This document shows positions 1 through 12,000 of a stretch of 64,000 bases of DNA, piece after piece (position 1 is the stretch's first letter; every line of letters starts with the position of its first letter). Where the stretch lies: assembly GCA_010093705.1 (NCBI GenBank), contig MU006124.1:24803-88802 (forward strand), written 5' to 3'. The DNA is from Patellaria atrata CBS 101060 (taxonomy: Eukaryota; Ascomycota; Dothideomycetes; Patellariales; Patellariaceae). The notes below the pieces were generated by a model. It did no database searches and had not been told where the DNA came from. It worked only from the letters and a program-made list of their open reading frames with translations. The translations under genes and the position numbers were made by a program.

Positions 1-379
1 AAGAGGACATGGTCAAACTGAGCTAAATCCGGAGGTTTATCCTTTCTTGGATCCCTGGCGATGTGCTGGTTGTACATATGCATACCAATATTGATAATAG
101 GGCCAATTTCGTTCTAGGAATGTATATCGAGCAACTGAGAAATTAACAGACGACTGCATGCAGATAATTGGGGAATGGGTAACTTCGTATTTAGCCGGAC
201 TAGAGCTCATTCCTCCTCACATTACTGACTAATCTGAGAATAGGTTTCCGCAATTAGTTCAATATTGACCATTGAGCGTATATCAACGGCCGAGGAGTCC
301 CAACTGTCGCAAGCGAAAAGATAAGGGCACGAGTATTTCTTGCTCCTCGAAGGGGAGACGCTGCGTATCTACTTCAAAA
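1..379. other. 5' flanking / promoter region of the FAD oxidoreductase gene
   Basis: Ordinary-composition sequence with no coding region I can support on either strand. It lies upstream of a plus-strand gene, so it probably holds that gene's promoter, but I see no convincing TATA box or named operator. A non-ATG reading frame runs through 272-379 into the gene below, but it has no features of a protein start. The better start is the ATG at 380, which opens a signal peptide. Confidence 0.5.
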
Positions 380-2150
380 ATGGGAATATTAACAATGATT
401 CAAGTATTGGCCTCAATTTGGACGCTTTTTACCTTACCCACCAACGCACAAAACAACTCCTCCGCATTTTCCCTCTGTTCCTCTCTCCAGTCCACGCTGT
501 TCTGCTCCATCATTCTGCCCTCTGATGCACCTTATATAAACCTCACAAGAAAGAACTGGTAACACCATCGCTTCCAAAGCGTTTCCCTAGTCTGAATCTA
601 TTATTAGGGCCGAAGTTGCTGAGAACTTTCCCGCCTGCATTCTCCTCCCATTCTCCGTTTCGCAACTTCAAAGAGCGCTTAATCAGCTCACCGCCCACCG
701 CGTCCCGTTTGCTATCCGCAGTGGTGGCCATGCAGTCGCGCCCAATGCAGCGAGTATCGGAGCGGAAGGAATTCTGATTGATATGGGTGGTTTCAATGAA
801 GTCGAACATGACCTTGAGAGAGAGGTGGTGAGGGTTGGAAGCGGCGTGAAATGGGGTGATGTGTATAGGGTTCTGACTCCAAAAAACTTGACTACTGTTG
901 GCGGACGCTTGTTGGATGTTGGGGTAGCAGGATTAACGTTGGGAGGTAGGTTCTTCTGGATTTAAGAAGATGAGCTGGAAGCATCTGGTATATTCTAGTA
1001 AGCCTGATCCGTGAATAGGTGGTTTGTCGTACCTTAGCGATAGGGAAGGTCTGGCGTGTGACAATGTGCTCAATTATGAGGTTTGTTTCTTCTATTACTC
1101 TTTAAGTCAAGGCTTATAAGTCAAGTGAAGGTACTCTTAGCGGATGGGCGGATTGTAAATGCGAATACATCGTCAAATGTCGAACTATTCCGTGCATTAA
1201 AAGGCGGCGGTAACAATTTTGGTATAGTATTCGCCTAGACCAATGACGAGTAGAGAAAACTCATATAGTAATGCAGGTATTGTAACCCATTTCACGCTCC
1301 GAACCTTTCCGCAAGATTTTGTCTGGGGTGGAATCCGGGCCTATAGCTACGACCAGCTTCCTGCAATTCTATCAGCAGTAGCAGAATACCAATCCACACC
1401 GAACAAGGACTTAAATGCAAACCTTATGATTCAGGTTCCTGTCACAAATGCGTCGATTGGAATAATTCTGAATATGGTATACTTAAACCCTACTGCGAAT
1501 CCACCAGCATTTAGAGCTTTTGAAAACCTGAGTTCTTTTGCGGATACTGTAAGTATACGATCTTTCGAGGATTTCATGGCAGATTCATTGTTATTAAGTA
1601 CGGTAGATTACCCAAGGTATGTGTCCCTTTCACTAAGGGTAATGCGAAACTAATTGGCTCTACTAGATGGGATTTTCGAACTACGACATTCCTACTCAAC
1701 GCGTCGTTGTACACTGAGGTATTTGAACTATTAGCGAACGCCCATGAACTAACAACTTTATCGAACATTTCTTCCGGTACATTGGTTGTCGGGATACAGC
1801 CGATAGCGGAAACCGCAGTTCTTCAAGGCGATGTACGAGGTGGAAACTCCCTAGGGTTGAGTTCCCGGCCACAGATATGGTTGTCACTTAACACGGGTTG
1901 GAGGAAGAGTGAAGATGACGTAGCAGTTTACGGCGTATCAAGAGATTTGGCAAAGAAGGTTGAACAGCTGACCAGACCAAGCGGACACTATCATCGATAC
2001 ATATTCATGAATGATGCCAGTTGGGATCAAGAAGTTATACAACACTATGGTGACCACAATGTCGCAAGAATGAGGGCAGTACAAGCGAAATATGATCCAG
2101 ACAGAGTATTTCAGGATCTCGTGCGTGGGGGTTGGAAGCTTGCCCTGTAA
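380..2150 (+). CDS. secreted FAD-linked oxidoreductase (BBE / VAO-type), six exons, intact
   Basis: Exons 380-558, 608-945, 1019-1080, 1131-1221, 1277-1616 and 1667-2150 splice in phase into 1494 nt (497 aa), a normal length for the family. All five introns are GT..AG, 49-73 nt. The protein starts with a signal peptide (about residues 1-24, TNA/Q end). It then has the FAD-binding segment with RSGGH (His101 is the expected 8-alpha flavin attachment site), [38 protein letters not shown], and a C-terminal BBE region with YDPDRVFQ. Known family role: flavin-dependent oxidation of alcohols, sugars or natural-product intermediates. The position aligned with the second (Cys) flavin link of bicovalent members is Leu, so I infer mono-covalent FAD. 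Several N-x-S/T sites (NNSS, NLT, NAS, NIS) fit secretion. An alternative start at 395 would give a 19-residue signal peptide. The substrate is unknown. The gene converges with the P450 pseudogene downstream. Confidence 0.9.
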
Positions 2151-2405
2151 TGCAAAGTGCCTCGAACACTAGTCGAATACACATATTCCCCAAGACTTCT
2201 CCGGCAGTGCACGCTTTCATCTTGACGTTATCTCGGGTTTCGGGGGTCCACTACCTTTGCAATGCAACGAAGGAACTGCGCGGTGTCATATCTCAAAAGA
2301 GCAATCCAAACCGAGATGTGCATGTTGATCACATATGTGCGGCAGCAGTCATACTCGCGGCACTGGAGGAGATAGCGAAAGTATTGGGGTACTAAATCGC
2401 GGGAT

Positions 2406-4645
2406 TTATCTCTCTTTAGTCTGTCGTAGTCGTAACCTCACACGGTGTTCCTTATATATCCAGAATAAATAGGCTTCCGCAGTGGCCCGAGAGATGATCT
2501 CAACGTGAAAGCGTCTGAAAAACTAAGTTTTAGTTAGCGAATAAAGTGAACTTTATTTCCATTGGTGCGAAGATTATACTTCAAACAGAATCTTATAAAT
2601 CGTAAAAAGTGCGAGAGGTTTCCCCAAACACTTTCTTCTCCCATAACCCCATGCAAAGTCATATTTGAGAACGTCGTCCGCCCATTTAGGGTCCTCAAGA
2701 AACCTCTCAGGCCTAAACTTGTCAAAGTCTGAGCCATAAATCTGTTCGTTACGACCAATAACCCAGGGGGAGGAAGCAAGCTCGGTCCCATCAGGTATAA
2801 ATCGTCCGTTATTCGGTATTTGTGTGAGACTACTAACCCCCTAGGTGATGTCAGATGGCTGATCCCCGACAGCCTTATGTTGGAAGATCGTCAGGATCTC
2901 CAGGAGTTCGTGTTGGAGATCTTCAGAGCTAAATGCTAGGCTTTATGACGTTAAAGGATTAATTAATCAAAGGTGGTCTGTCATTATATAAACACTAGAT
3001 AGAATCCGTAGTTGTACGGAGAATCAAGCGACTACATTCAGTTACCCACAATCTCACAATTTGCAGACCTCCCTTTTTGACATATCGTGGTAGATAGCTT
3101 ACAGTGGGTGGGTCTAACCGTAACGTTTCTCTCACACAAGCTTTCAAGTAAGGAAGATTGCGCACTTTATCGTATTTTAATGGTTCGTCCGAGCTCGCCT
3201 CATCCGGGGATAGATTAGCGAGAGTAACCTTAAACTTCTGCTACGAGTTTCTTCAAACACGCTTTGTTTTCAAACACATAACTTACATAATCGTATAGAA
3301 GATCGTGTGGCCGGACGTTTCATGCCTAACTGTAAGGAAGGTATTAAGATCTTCCTTCACCTCTGCTAGTGTTATAAGAGTGCCATCGTAATTCTTCGCT
3401 TTGCGGAGCATGTAGTTTAGCATATGCGTACTAGAATAAGTGTCAGACGTAAGGGTGCTGAAAATGATCAAGATAATCGCTCGATTGTTTAATGACTGTT
3501 CTAAAGAGCGTTTAAATACATGAGAACATGCAGGCAACAGCGTTGATACCTACTAGGCAGCTGTTTTAAAGGAATGATGCTAATAACTAGCGTAAGGCAG
3601 TAGGAGATATACTTGATTATCCTTTCCACCAAGATCTTCAGTCTAACAAGGGGACCCATACTTCAACAATAAGGTTCCGGATTCTGGATTCTTTCTGCGA
3701 TGAGGTCATCTCTGAATCTAAGCATCCGCCCAAGGGGTGTGGTATCTCCAACATTAGGTGTTAGTAACCACTTCAGCGGTCCGCGAAAGAGAAACTTTTT
3801 TAGAGATGGAAGTCGTCCTAATGTATGCATAGCTTTTACCCCTCCTTGCATGGTTTTTATCAAATTAAGGGCTTCCTCGTAACCGCTGGGAATTTGTGAA
3901 TAAGACCAGCCCATTAAGCGAATCATATTGGCGTCTGCGGCGATGAGACTAATAAGTCAATAAATCCTATCTATCCCAAACAAAATTTCTACCAAGACTT
4001 ACATAGGCCAATTGGTGAACTCAAAAATCTGCCCCGTGACTGCGAACCTATTAGTTAGTTCACAAATCCACGTTTTAATTGCGGAGTCCAATATTATTTC
4101 ATCAGTACGAATAGCATCTAATCTGAACTGCGAATGATCAACGCGTGTTCTACTCTCATTGAGTACATATTCATTCACATACAGTTTCTGCGATTCGATG
4201 CCTTGCGTTACGATGCATCTGCCAATCCTTCGACTCGACGATTGATTCCACATCATCGATGGAAGAGTTATAATGTGGAGTCTTGTCTGCACGATGATGG
4301 TAGATATCAGGCAGCAAACGAGGGTCGTTGCAAAGTAGTAAGTTCGGTTGCCACCGTATGACTGCGCCTGCATAAAGTAGTCAGTCAAAGGTCGCTACCG
4401 AACTGACGAGTTGATAATGATTAAGCCAAAGAAGCCGCACCAAATCTTTTATGTGCATCTAACATTAATTCGTGCTCCTTGCCGGATAAAAATGCTTTGA
4501 CTGAATACAAGCGAGACAACCCGGCGAGACTTGGTCCAGGGAACATGGAAAGACGTTTGTAGGGAGCCCAAAATATATAAGACAACGTGATAAGTATAGT
4601 AAAAAGCGATGGTAGCACTTCGGTCACAAATATCAAAGCCGCCAT
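2406..4645 (-). pseudogene. cytochrome P450, frameshifted multi-exon remnant
   Basis: Read on the minus strand. The start at 4645 gives an N-terminal membrane anchor and a proline-rich hinge (MFPGPSLAG). In-phase introns are recognisable at 4440-4368, 4182-4128 and 4002-3949, and a last one at 2579-2523 with a GCTAAC branch site. Landmarks in order: AVIRWQPNLLL and IYHHRADKT; FEFTNWP; LIAERIQNPE; the I-helix FLTVRHETSGHTI (normally A/G-G-x-E/D-T, here VRHET); the K-helix ETLR (3118-3129); DFDKFRPERF; and the heme loop FAWGYGRRKCLG (Cys codon 2630-2628). It is broken. The frame shifts right after the I-helix (~3285) and again near 3230. About 20 residues after FTNWP are missing or lie in an intron-like stretch with stops. 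A stop follows NPEPYC at ~3663. About 220 nt of non-coding sequence separates the K-helix from the heme exon. The protein resembles the pisatin-demethylase-like group of fungal P450s, at low certainty. Confidence 0.8.
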
Positions 4646-4963
4646 AACTGCGCGGTCCAGGAATACTATGGAAAATTAATCGAGAAGGAGATAATCAAAA
4701 GTACAGAGACAGGGCATAGATATACAAGTAGGAAGAAGTTGAAGAAGTGGATTATACTTGCCGAGCACTGAAGGATCCCCGCTTTACTACATTAACTTTG
4801 TAACAGCGTCGTGTAAGCTAAGACCCTTAACTCATGCGTGCTAAAGATTCTAAGGTAGGTTATATGCGAGTGTCCGAAAGTAACTTGAACCCCGGTTTTC
4901 AGCTCTGCAAGATTTAGGGAGATACTGTGCCGCGCGGGAGTGGATGAAGCTCATGCATGAATT
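4646..4963. other. intergenic, between two minus-strand genes
   Basis: About 320 bp between the 3' end of the cupin gene and the start of the P450 pseudogene. I see no further coding sequence. It would hold the former P450 promoter and the cupin terminator, but neither has a motif I can name. Confidence 0.4.
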
Positions 4964-5603
4964 CTAATTTAGAGCAAAACGTCTTTGAAAGATGCAGTTA
5001 CTCATCCTCTGACATGCCGTGTCCCAATCATTAGTCCATTCCCTGTGAAAGGGTTGGTATCCTAGTAAACCGCCAATCCATCTTCCAATAACTATGTTCA
5101 GGAAATACATCGATATGGTCTTTCCGAACGGAACATACCATGGAAGAGAAAGGCAGGAACCACCGCCGTCAAAAAGCTGTGATTAAGGTCAGTGTCTTAG
5201 CCAACTAACGGAAACCGGAACTCACCGAGAATACCTGGATGGGATCAGGATATTCCCCATAAAGGACAATCTGATCCTGATATCCGTACCAATTCTGAAA
5301 GAATACAGTATCGAGAGGATAGTTCTCCTTAGTTACGGATCCACTCATCAGAAACTTAGTAATATTCTGCTCTGTAACGGGAGCAGGATAAGAGCGATGA
5401 TGCACCCAAGGCTTGATATCGACCTCGCCATCAGCAGGAGTGATGATGCGCGCCTTGCCTTCGATTTCGATAATAATTCTGCCTTCAAGAACTTCAAAAT
5501 ACTCTGTCTGATAGGGGTGAAAGTGAGTCGGCGGCTTCTTGTCCGAGCGTTCCATGACTTCAATAAGTCTTGGGTGATGAGAATCAAAGAGTACTTCAAT
5601 CAT
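4964..5603 (-). CDS. small cupin-domain protein, two exons; probable 5' frameshift
   Basis: Exon 1 (5603-5226) and exon 2 (5176-4964) join across a 49-nt GTGAGT..CACAG intron containing ACACTGACC, giving 196 aa. Residues ~26-42 match cupin motif 1 exactly (HFH, then E, then G: HxH-x4-E-x6-G). PWVHH supplies the motif 2 histidine, so a metal-binding beta-barrel is likely. The C-terminal exon carries a hydrophobic stretch (ISMYFLNIVIGRWIGGLLGY) and a conserved-looking tail. Known cupin roles in fungi include oxygenase, isomerase and lyase steps in metabolite pathways; the reaction here is unknown. The codons before Met 5603 (KIVPYPNRAF and about ten more) look like protein but are out of frame with the better upstream ATG at 5686-5684. 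A one-base loss near 5665 would explain this. It may therefore be an N-truncated protein or an early pseudogene. Confidence 0.7.
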
Positions 5604-5686
5604 AAATGCGCGATTCGGATATGGGACAATCTTAGCTTCTATCGCGCCTTCAAATCTACCGAAATAAAGTTAGATGTGGACACCAT

Positions 5687-6006
5687 AGTAAGGAAATTTC
5701 ACGTACGCAAGCACTAGGTCATTTCCTATATTTGAAAAAAGTGGTTTAACTGGCGCCATACTAGCGGAAAGATAACCTCGAAAAGAGTTCCCGAATCTTA
5801 CTGTAAGGTGGCAAGGGCACATATAGTGAGATGTAGAATTGAGGTGTGTGATCTAGAAGAGACTGGAGGAAGACAGGCATATATAAGGGTCTTGTTCAGG
5901 CCGTGCACGGTTTCAGAGCGTGCACGGTCGCCCACCAAAATTCAGTTGTTAAAATGCACCTATCCGGAGAATAATAAGGACTACTTTTTACTCCACCACC
6001 ACCGAT
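5687..6006. other. intergenic, left edge of pogo-like element not located
   Basis: About 320 bp of normal composition between the cupin gene and the transposase start. It contains two close copies of a GTGCAC-centred word: the palindrome CCGTGCACGG at 5901-5910 and a second GCGTGCACGG at ~5918-5927. The left terminal inverted repeat of the transposon should lie here, but its partner on the right is too heavily mutated for me to match it. An open frame at 5808-6020 has no protein-like features and is not called. Confidence 0.35.
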
Positions 6007-8545
6007 ATGACTCCAATTGAGGCCGCGCTTGAGAGTCTACAGCTTCAAGATATCCCTAATATAACGCAAACTGCAAAAGAGTATAATTGCGACCGCACGA
6101 CGTTATCGCGGCGTTTTCGTAATGTCACTATTTCCCGCGAGGTAGTAATCGAAAACTTTAAATTAATGACCGATATTAGACGGCTAGATCCCGATAACCT
6201 TATTCTATACCTAACGTAGTTAGCATGTATTAGACTATATTATCAAAAACTTTTTTACTACCTTAAAGTTAAAAACCCTACTATTTAAATTAAAAATTTA
6301 TAAGGAACTTAAATTTAAAGACTATTAATAATAGAGTCTTTAGATAGAAGTGCTATTAATAATAAAAGAGATAGAAAAAAAGGAAATAAAAATTTAATAT
6401 TACTATTAAGCTTAATCTTAATAAATTTAACTAACTAAATTAGATAATTAAAAGCTATAAAATCTAGATATTTAATAGAGAATATTAATAAAAAAAACTA
6501 AGATAACTTTAATTATATAAATTTAAATAATAAATTAGAAACTAATTTAATAATTAAGTTATTTTAAATATAAATAAATCTTCTATTTATATTTTTAAAG
6601 AGAAAAAAAGGCTCTTATAAAGTTATCTCTTCTTAAAAATTTATAAAAGAACTTAAAAAGAGTATTATTAATTATTAATAACTAATATCTATACTAAATA
6701 AAATAAAACACTTTAAAGAAACTTATAATATAATATAAAAAACCTTAAAAGTATATATAAATATAGAAAAATAAGGATAAATAAAGAGCCTTTTAAAGAT
6801 TAATATAAAATATTATTAAGTATTATATATTATTAAGTATTATAGAATTTCTTAATAATTATTACCTTTATTATAACACGAAATATCTTAATAATAATAA
6901 AATAATAAAGCTTAATAAGAAAATTAAATAAAGTTTATATTTTAAGTTTATAAAAAAGATTAATTTTAAAGTTTATAATATACTACTATCGCGTATAACG
7001 CGTGTCTATAAAAGCTTTAACGAAGATATAACTAAACTCTCACTTAAATTAATTATTAACCTAATTACTAGAAGCTTACCGCGATTAAAAAGTAACTAAT
7101 TATCTAATATATTCTTAACCTCGATTCGCGAGGATTTACGCCCCGGCTATATAAGATAGTAGATATAGTAGATAAACTATTAAACGCGTGAGATAAGAAG
7201 TGAGTAGATAAGAACTAACTTAAAAAATTTATAATATATTTAGATAAACTAAAGATAGCCTTTAATCGAGTAAAGAATTATTAAAAAATACTTTAAAAAG
7301 ATTCTAAGATAATTAACGCGTAGTTTAAACTTATTAAGAAGATAAAAGTTAAATATAATATTTATAATAATAATATCTATAATTTCGACGAGACTAGCTT
7401 CTAGATAAGTATAATTAGGTTAATAAAAGTTATTATAGATATAAAAAGATATATAAAATTTAATTTTATTTAATTAAATAATTAAGAGTAAATTATAATT
7501 ATCTAAAATATCTATATTATAAGATACGCGATTCTACTCTTTATTATCTATAAAGGCCGCGTCTATATCTCTATATAGTATAAGGAGATAGATATATCGC
7601 GTAATTAGAAGATTTTAATCTCTAAAAACGGTTAAATAAATAATATATTTAGTCTTAAGTGATTAAAATATTTTAACGCGTATATAAAGACGTATATAGT
7701 AGGGGTATACTAGCTATTTATTCTCGATAATTATAAGAGCTATTTTAACTAGAATTTTAAGAATTATTATCTAAAGAATAAGATTTTAATACTTTATATA
7801 TTTTCTTACTTATTATATATACTTTAACTATTTAATATAATCTATTTTTTATTATTAAAGCGTAAGTACTTCTAGCGTATTTAAGACTTAATATATTAAT
7901 ATATCTTTTATATTAATAAAAAGGGCTTTCTACTAGTCTTTAAAAACGCGTTTTTTAATATATTTATAGAGAAGAACTATTATAAAGTCTTTAAAATATT
8001 AGATTTTATCTTTATTAATATATAGATAGTGCTAAATCGTCTTAAAGTATATCTATATACTTTACTAAAACCTTTACTATTATAAATATTATAGTAATTA
8101 AAGACTTTAAGTAATATATTTAAATTTAAATTATAATTAAAATTTATATAGAATTCTATTACTAGATTATCTACTATAACTTAATCTAAACTTATATAGC
8201 TTATAAAAGGAGCTAAATTAATAATATATAAAAGCGCGTTTATAGACGCCTATATTATTAAGTTTAAAAAGTAATTAATAGTAATAATTAAAAGAAAAAC
8301 GCGTAAATAAAAGCGAATTTAATATAGCGATATAATAGAATATAGTGAGATATTAATAAAGATAATTATTAAAGCGTCTACGACGTCTTAGCGATTAAAG
8401 AAGGCTTAAAATAATAATAATTATAAAATAATCTAATTAGCTATATAATATTATAGGAACTATAAAGGAATTAGATATAACGCTTAAATATATAAAAAGA
8501 ATTTAGAAGAGACTTCTAAATTTAATATAAATATAAATTATATAA
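6007..8545 (+). pseudogene. pogo/Fot1-like DDE transposase, RIP-destroyed after codon ~70
   Basis: Codons 1-70 (6007-6219) are clean. They begin MTPIEAALESL and contain TAKEYNCDRTTLSRRFR, the psq-type helix-turn-helix DNA-binding start typical of fungal pogo/Fot1 transposases. From ~6225 the DNA turns AT-rich with many TAA/TAG codons, yet the family's order is still readable. There is a CENP-B-like stretch near 7140-7260 (PRLYKI, then DKLL), an NFDETSF-like segment at ~7380-7400, and the catalytic-core words LFILDNYKSYF (~7718-7750) and a LLYILQLFN-like block (~7810-7840). Substitutions are of the C-to-T/G-to-A type. A C-terminal tail continues to about 8540. It cannot encode an active enzyme. 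The right end of the element is not defined. Confidence 0.8.
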
Positions 8546-8788
8546 ATTCTCTATTTAATAACGATTAATTTAATATTCTTTATAATAAATTATTTATATT
8601 AAGAAATTCTATAATATTTAATAGTATATAATACTCGATAATATTTTATATTATTATTAAAATTTAATAAAATAAAAACTTTTTTTTTTTTTAATTTTAT
8701 TATATTATATTATTTATAATATTATATATATAGTCTTTAAATTATAATATAACTTTTTATATATATAAATTTCTTTTTAAAATCTTTA
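8546..8788. other. AT-rich residue between transposase and element A1
   Basis: Extremely AT-rich sequence with a poly-T run near 8680. It may be the right end of the pogo-like element. It continues, across the A1 insertion, into 15274 onward, because the two sides share the A1 target duplication. No gene is visible. Confidence 0.4.
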
Positions 8789-9050
8789 TATAATAATTTA
8801 TTATAATATTAATTTTATTCCTATATTTAGTAAGTTTATATAAGATCTTAATTAGCTTAAATACGAAAGAGATCTTATAGCTATAATTAGTTAAATAGAA
8901 GATAATTAGGCTAAAATTTAATAAAATAAGATTATTATAAATAAATATTTAGTTTATAATATAATTATTTCTTAATTTAATCTTTATATTTAGTAATTAA
9001 TAATAGAGATAATTAAAATATAATTATTATAATTATATTATATTATTATA
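8789..9050 (+). repeat. 5' LTR of A1
   Basis: A 262-bp direct repeat partner of 15007-15268, preceded by the target duplication cttta. It is followed by ttagattaag, the start of the internal region in most family A copies. I cannot identify the primer-binding tRNA because C and G have been lost. Confidence 0.88.
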
Positions 9051-12000
9051 TTAGATTAAGTTCTTCTTTAATAATTTTTAAAAAGACGATATAATATTCT
9101 AATTAAAATATAATATTAGTCTAATCGATAAACGATTATTAGATTAATTAGGAATTTATAAATAACTAAGCTCTATTAATAATAAGATATCTAATATTTA
9201 AAAGTATTAATATTAATAATAATAATAATTTAATATTTAAAAGAGATTAAAATTAATAAATATAAATTATTTAAAAAAATAAATATTATAGTAAATTAAA
9301 TAAAATAGTTAAATCTTTAGTAATCTTAATAAAATAGATAAATAATAAATTAATTATAAATTTAAAAGTAAAGAATAATATTAAATTAAAAGAAAAAAGA
9401 AAAATATATTAATATAAATTAATATTAAAAATAATTAATTAATAAATTATTAATAATATTTTAGAAATAGATCTATAGAATTTATTAAAAGAAATTCCCG
9501 AAATAATAAAAGAAAAGAAACCTTTTAGATATATTATTATTATAAATAATTAAAACGCCGATATAATTAATAAAGTAAAGAAATAGATAATTAAAAGTTT
9601 AAATTAATTTATAATAAAATATTTTTATATAAAAGTAAAACTTATAACTTAAAAGATATAATTTAGAAAAATAGTAAATCTTATTAATAAGATAATATCT
9701 AACTTATAGTTAAAATTATAAGTATATTAAATAAATAAAGAAATTATAAAATATTTTTAAAATAAGATTAATAACTTAAAAAGATAAATTAAATAGTCTA
9801 AACTAAATTAAAAAAGCGTTTAATTTAACGATAAATTTAATAATAAAGAATTATTAATATTATATAATTATAATAATTAAATTAAAATAGTCGATTTAAT
9901 TAAAAGCTTTAGAAATAAAGATAATAATAAAATAAAGAAATTTCCTAATCTATTAAAATTAACTAATAATAAAAAACTAATTTATAAAAAATAAAAGAGT
10001 AAAATAAATAATAAACTTTATATTAATAGCGATTAATTTTAAGATAAAAGGACGAAAACTACTTATATTAAAATATAAATTAGTGATAAAGTAGTTAAAT
10101 ATATATATTTTTTCTTAAAATTAAAGAAGGATAATATAATTTTAATAAAGCTAATAAAATTTCTAGACTAAATTTATAAAGACTTAAATAAACGATTAAA
10201 AGTTAAAGATAAATTAAAGAAATTAAAATAAGATTATTTAATAAACTTTTTAAAGTTCTAGTTTATATTTATCTAACTAGCTAATAAAGCTAGATTATTA
10301 TATAATTAATAGAAAAAGAAACTCTATAATAGACTCTATAATAGTTTAAGATTAATAATAGTAGAAGTTATAAATAATAATAAAATTAACTTCTAAAAAT
10401 ATTATAATAAAGTTATAATATAAATATAAAAGTTAGAAAGATTAAATAAAGCTAATAAAGTTTATAAAAAAAGTTAAAAATATAGTAAATCGACTAGAAT
10501 AACTTTTATTTTAATAATAATAAATAGAACTTTATATTAATTAAAGAATAGAGAAATTATCTTATCTATAATATTATAAATAATAGAGTAGATTATAACT
10601 ATTTAAAAGTTTATAAATAATTACTTTAACTATAATAAGGCCGGATATAAAACGTTAAAATACTAGAAATTAAAGAAGATAATTAAAGTAAAGTTAATCT
10701 AGAAAGATAAATATTAAAGTTTAAAGTTTAATTTAAAATTAGATTTAGAAAATAAGAAACTCTAAATAAAGACTTTATATTAAAGTTAATAATAGAAGTA
10801 TTAATAATATTAATTAACGATTTAATATTAAAAAAACTATTTACGATATTATATTAAATCTCGAAAAACGTAATTATAATATAGCTTAAAACCTTAATTA
10901 ATATTAAAGTTTAAAAGTATATTCTACTAAATAAGAGATAACTATTTACTTTAAAATAACGTCTTAGAATTAAAGTTAAAAAGATAAATTAAAAGATTAA
11001 AATTAATATCTTTAATAATTTAAAGATAATATTAATTAATTAAGTACTTAAAATAAGCCTTATAATTAAAGAACGAAAATAGTTAATATTAATTATAATA
11101 ATAAATATAGACTATAATAATATATTTATAAATAAAGAGTAATTTTTTAAAACTAGTAATTTATCTAATTATAAATATTATTAAATTATTTAACTAGAAT
11201 AGACTATTATAATTAAAGACTAATAACGAGATATTATAATTCTAAAAAGCGAGCTACGAATTTAAACTAACTTATAATATTAATTCGATATAAAATAATA
11301 AGATAAAGCTATTAATAAATAAGAACGTAATTAATAAAAAGTATTAATTAATTAAAGAAAAAAACTATAATTATTCTAATAAAAATAACTAAGTTTATAG
11401 GCTAAGAATATTAACTTTAATCTTTAAAAGATAAAATTAAAATTATCGAATCTAATAAAGAAAAAGATACTAAAACTCTTTAAAAAATTAAAGTTAAAGT
11501 TAAGTAAATAGATTAATATTACTAGAATCTATATAAATATTTATTTAGTTAGTGGAGAGAATTATCTATAAAATATAAAATATAAATATATTATTATAGA
11601 TATTATAAGTTTATATAAAATTAACTTCTTAATATAAAATTAACTTATAAAAGATAAAAACTCTTTAAATAAAGATAAAGATATTTATAAAATAATAATT
11701 TATAAAAAGCTATTTAAGAAGTATTATTATTTAATCTATATATTCTTAAAATTTATATTAGATAAATTACTACTATTTAGAGAAAATATAAATTATAATA
11801 TAATATTAAATTAAGATAATAATCTCACTATTAATCTTTTATATAATATATCTATTAAGTATTTATAATTAGCGAAAAACTATTTAGAAAAGTATTTTTA
11901 AAAGAAGTTTATTATTTTAAACGAAGTATTATATATAACTTTAGTGTTATTCGTTAAGAAGTTAGAAGATAATTAAAGATTTTATATTAACTATTAAAAG

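Noticed and set aside
543-809. 88-codon minus-strand frame over oxidoreductase exon 2
   Set aside because: Exact antisense of the conserved FAD-binding segment; a shadow of the real exon.
2132-2395. 87-codon frame over the 3' end of the oxidoreductase
   Set aside because: Overlaps the true C-terminus in another frame, starts inside the gene, and has no recognisable features.
2840-2876. RLSGISHLTSPR on the minus strand, resembling a second P450 K-helix region
   Set aside because: Tempting as a fragment of another P450, but it is short, out of frame with the heme exon, and a true K-helix (ETLRLDPP) already exists at ~3105-3129. Probably chance.
5808-6020. 70-codon open frame upstream of the transposase
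   Set aside because: No protein-like motif, it overlaps the transposase start in another frame, and it lies where a transposon end is expected.
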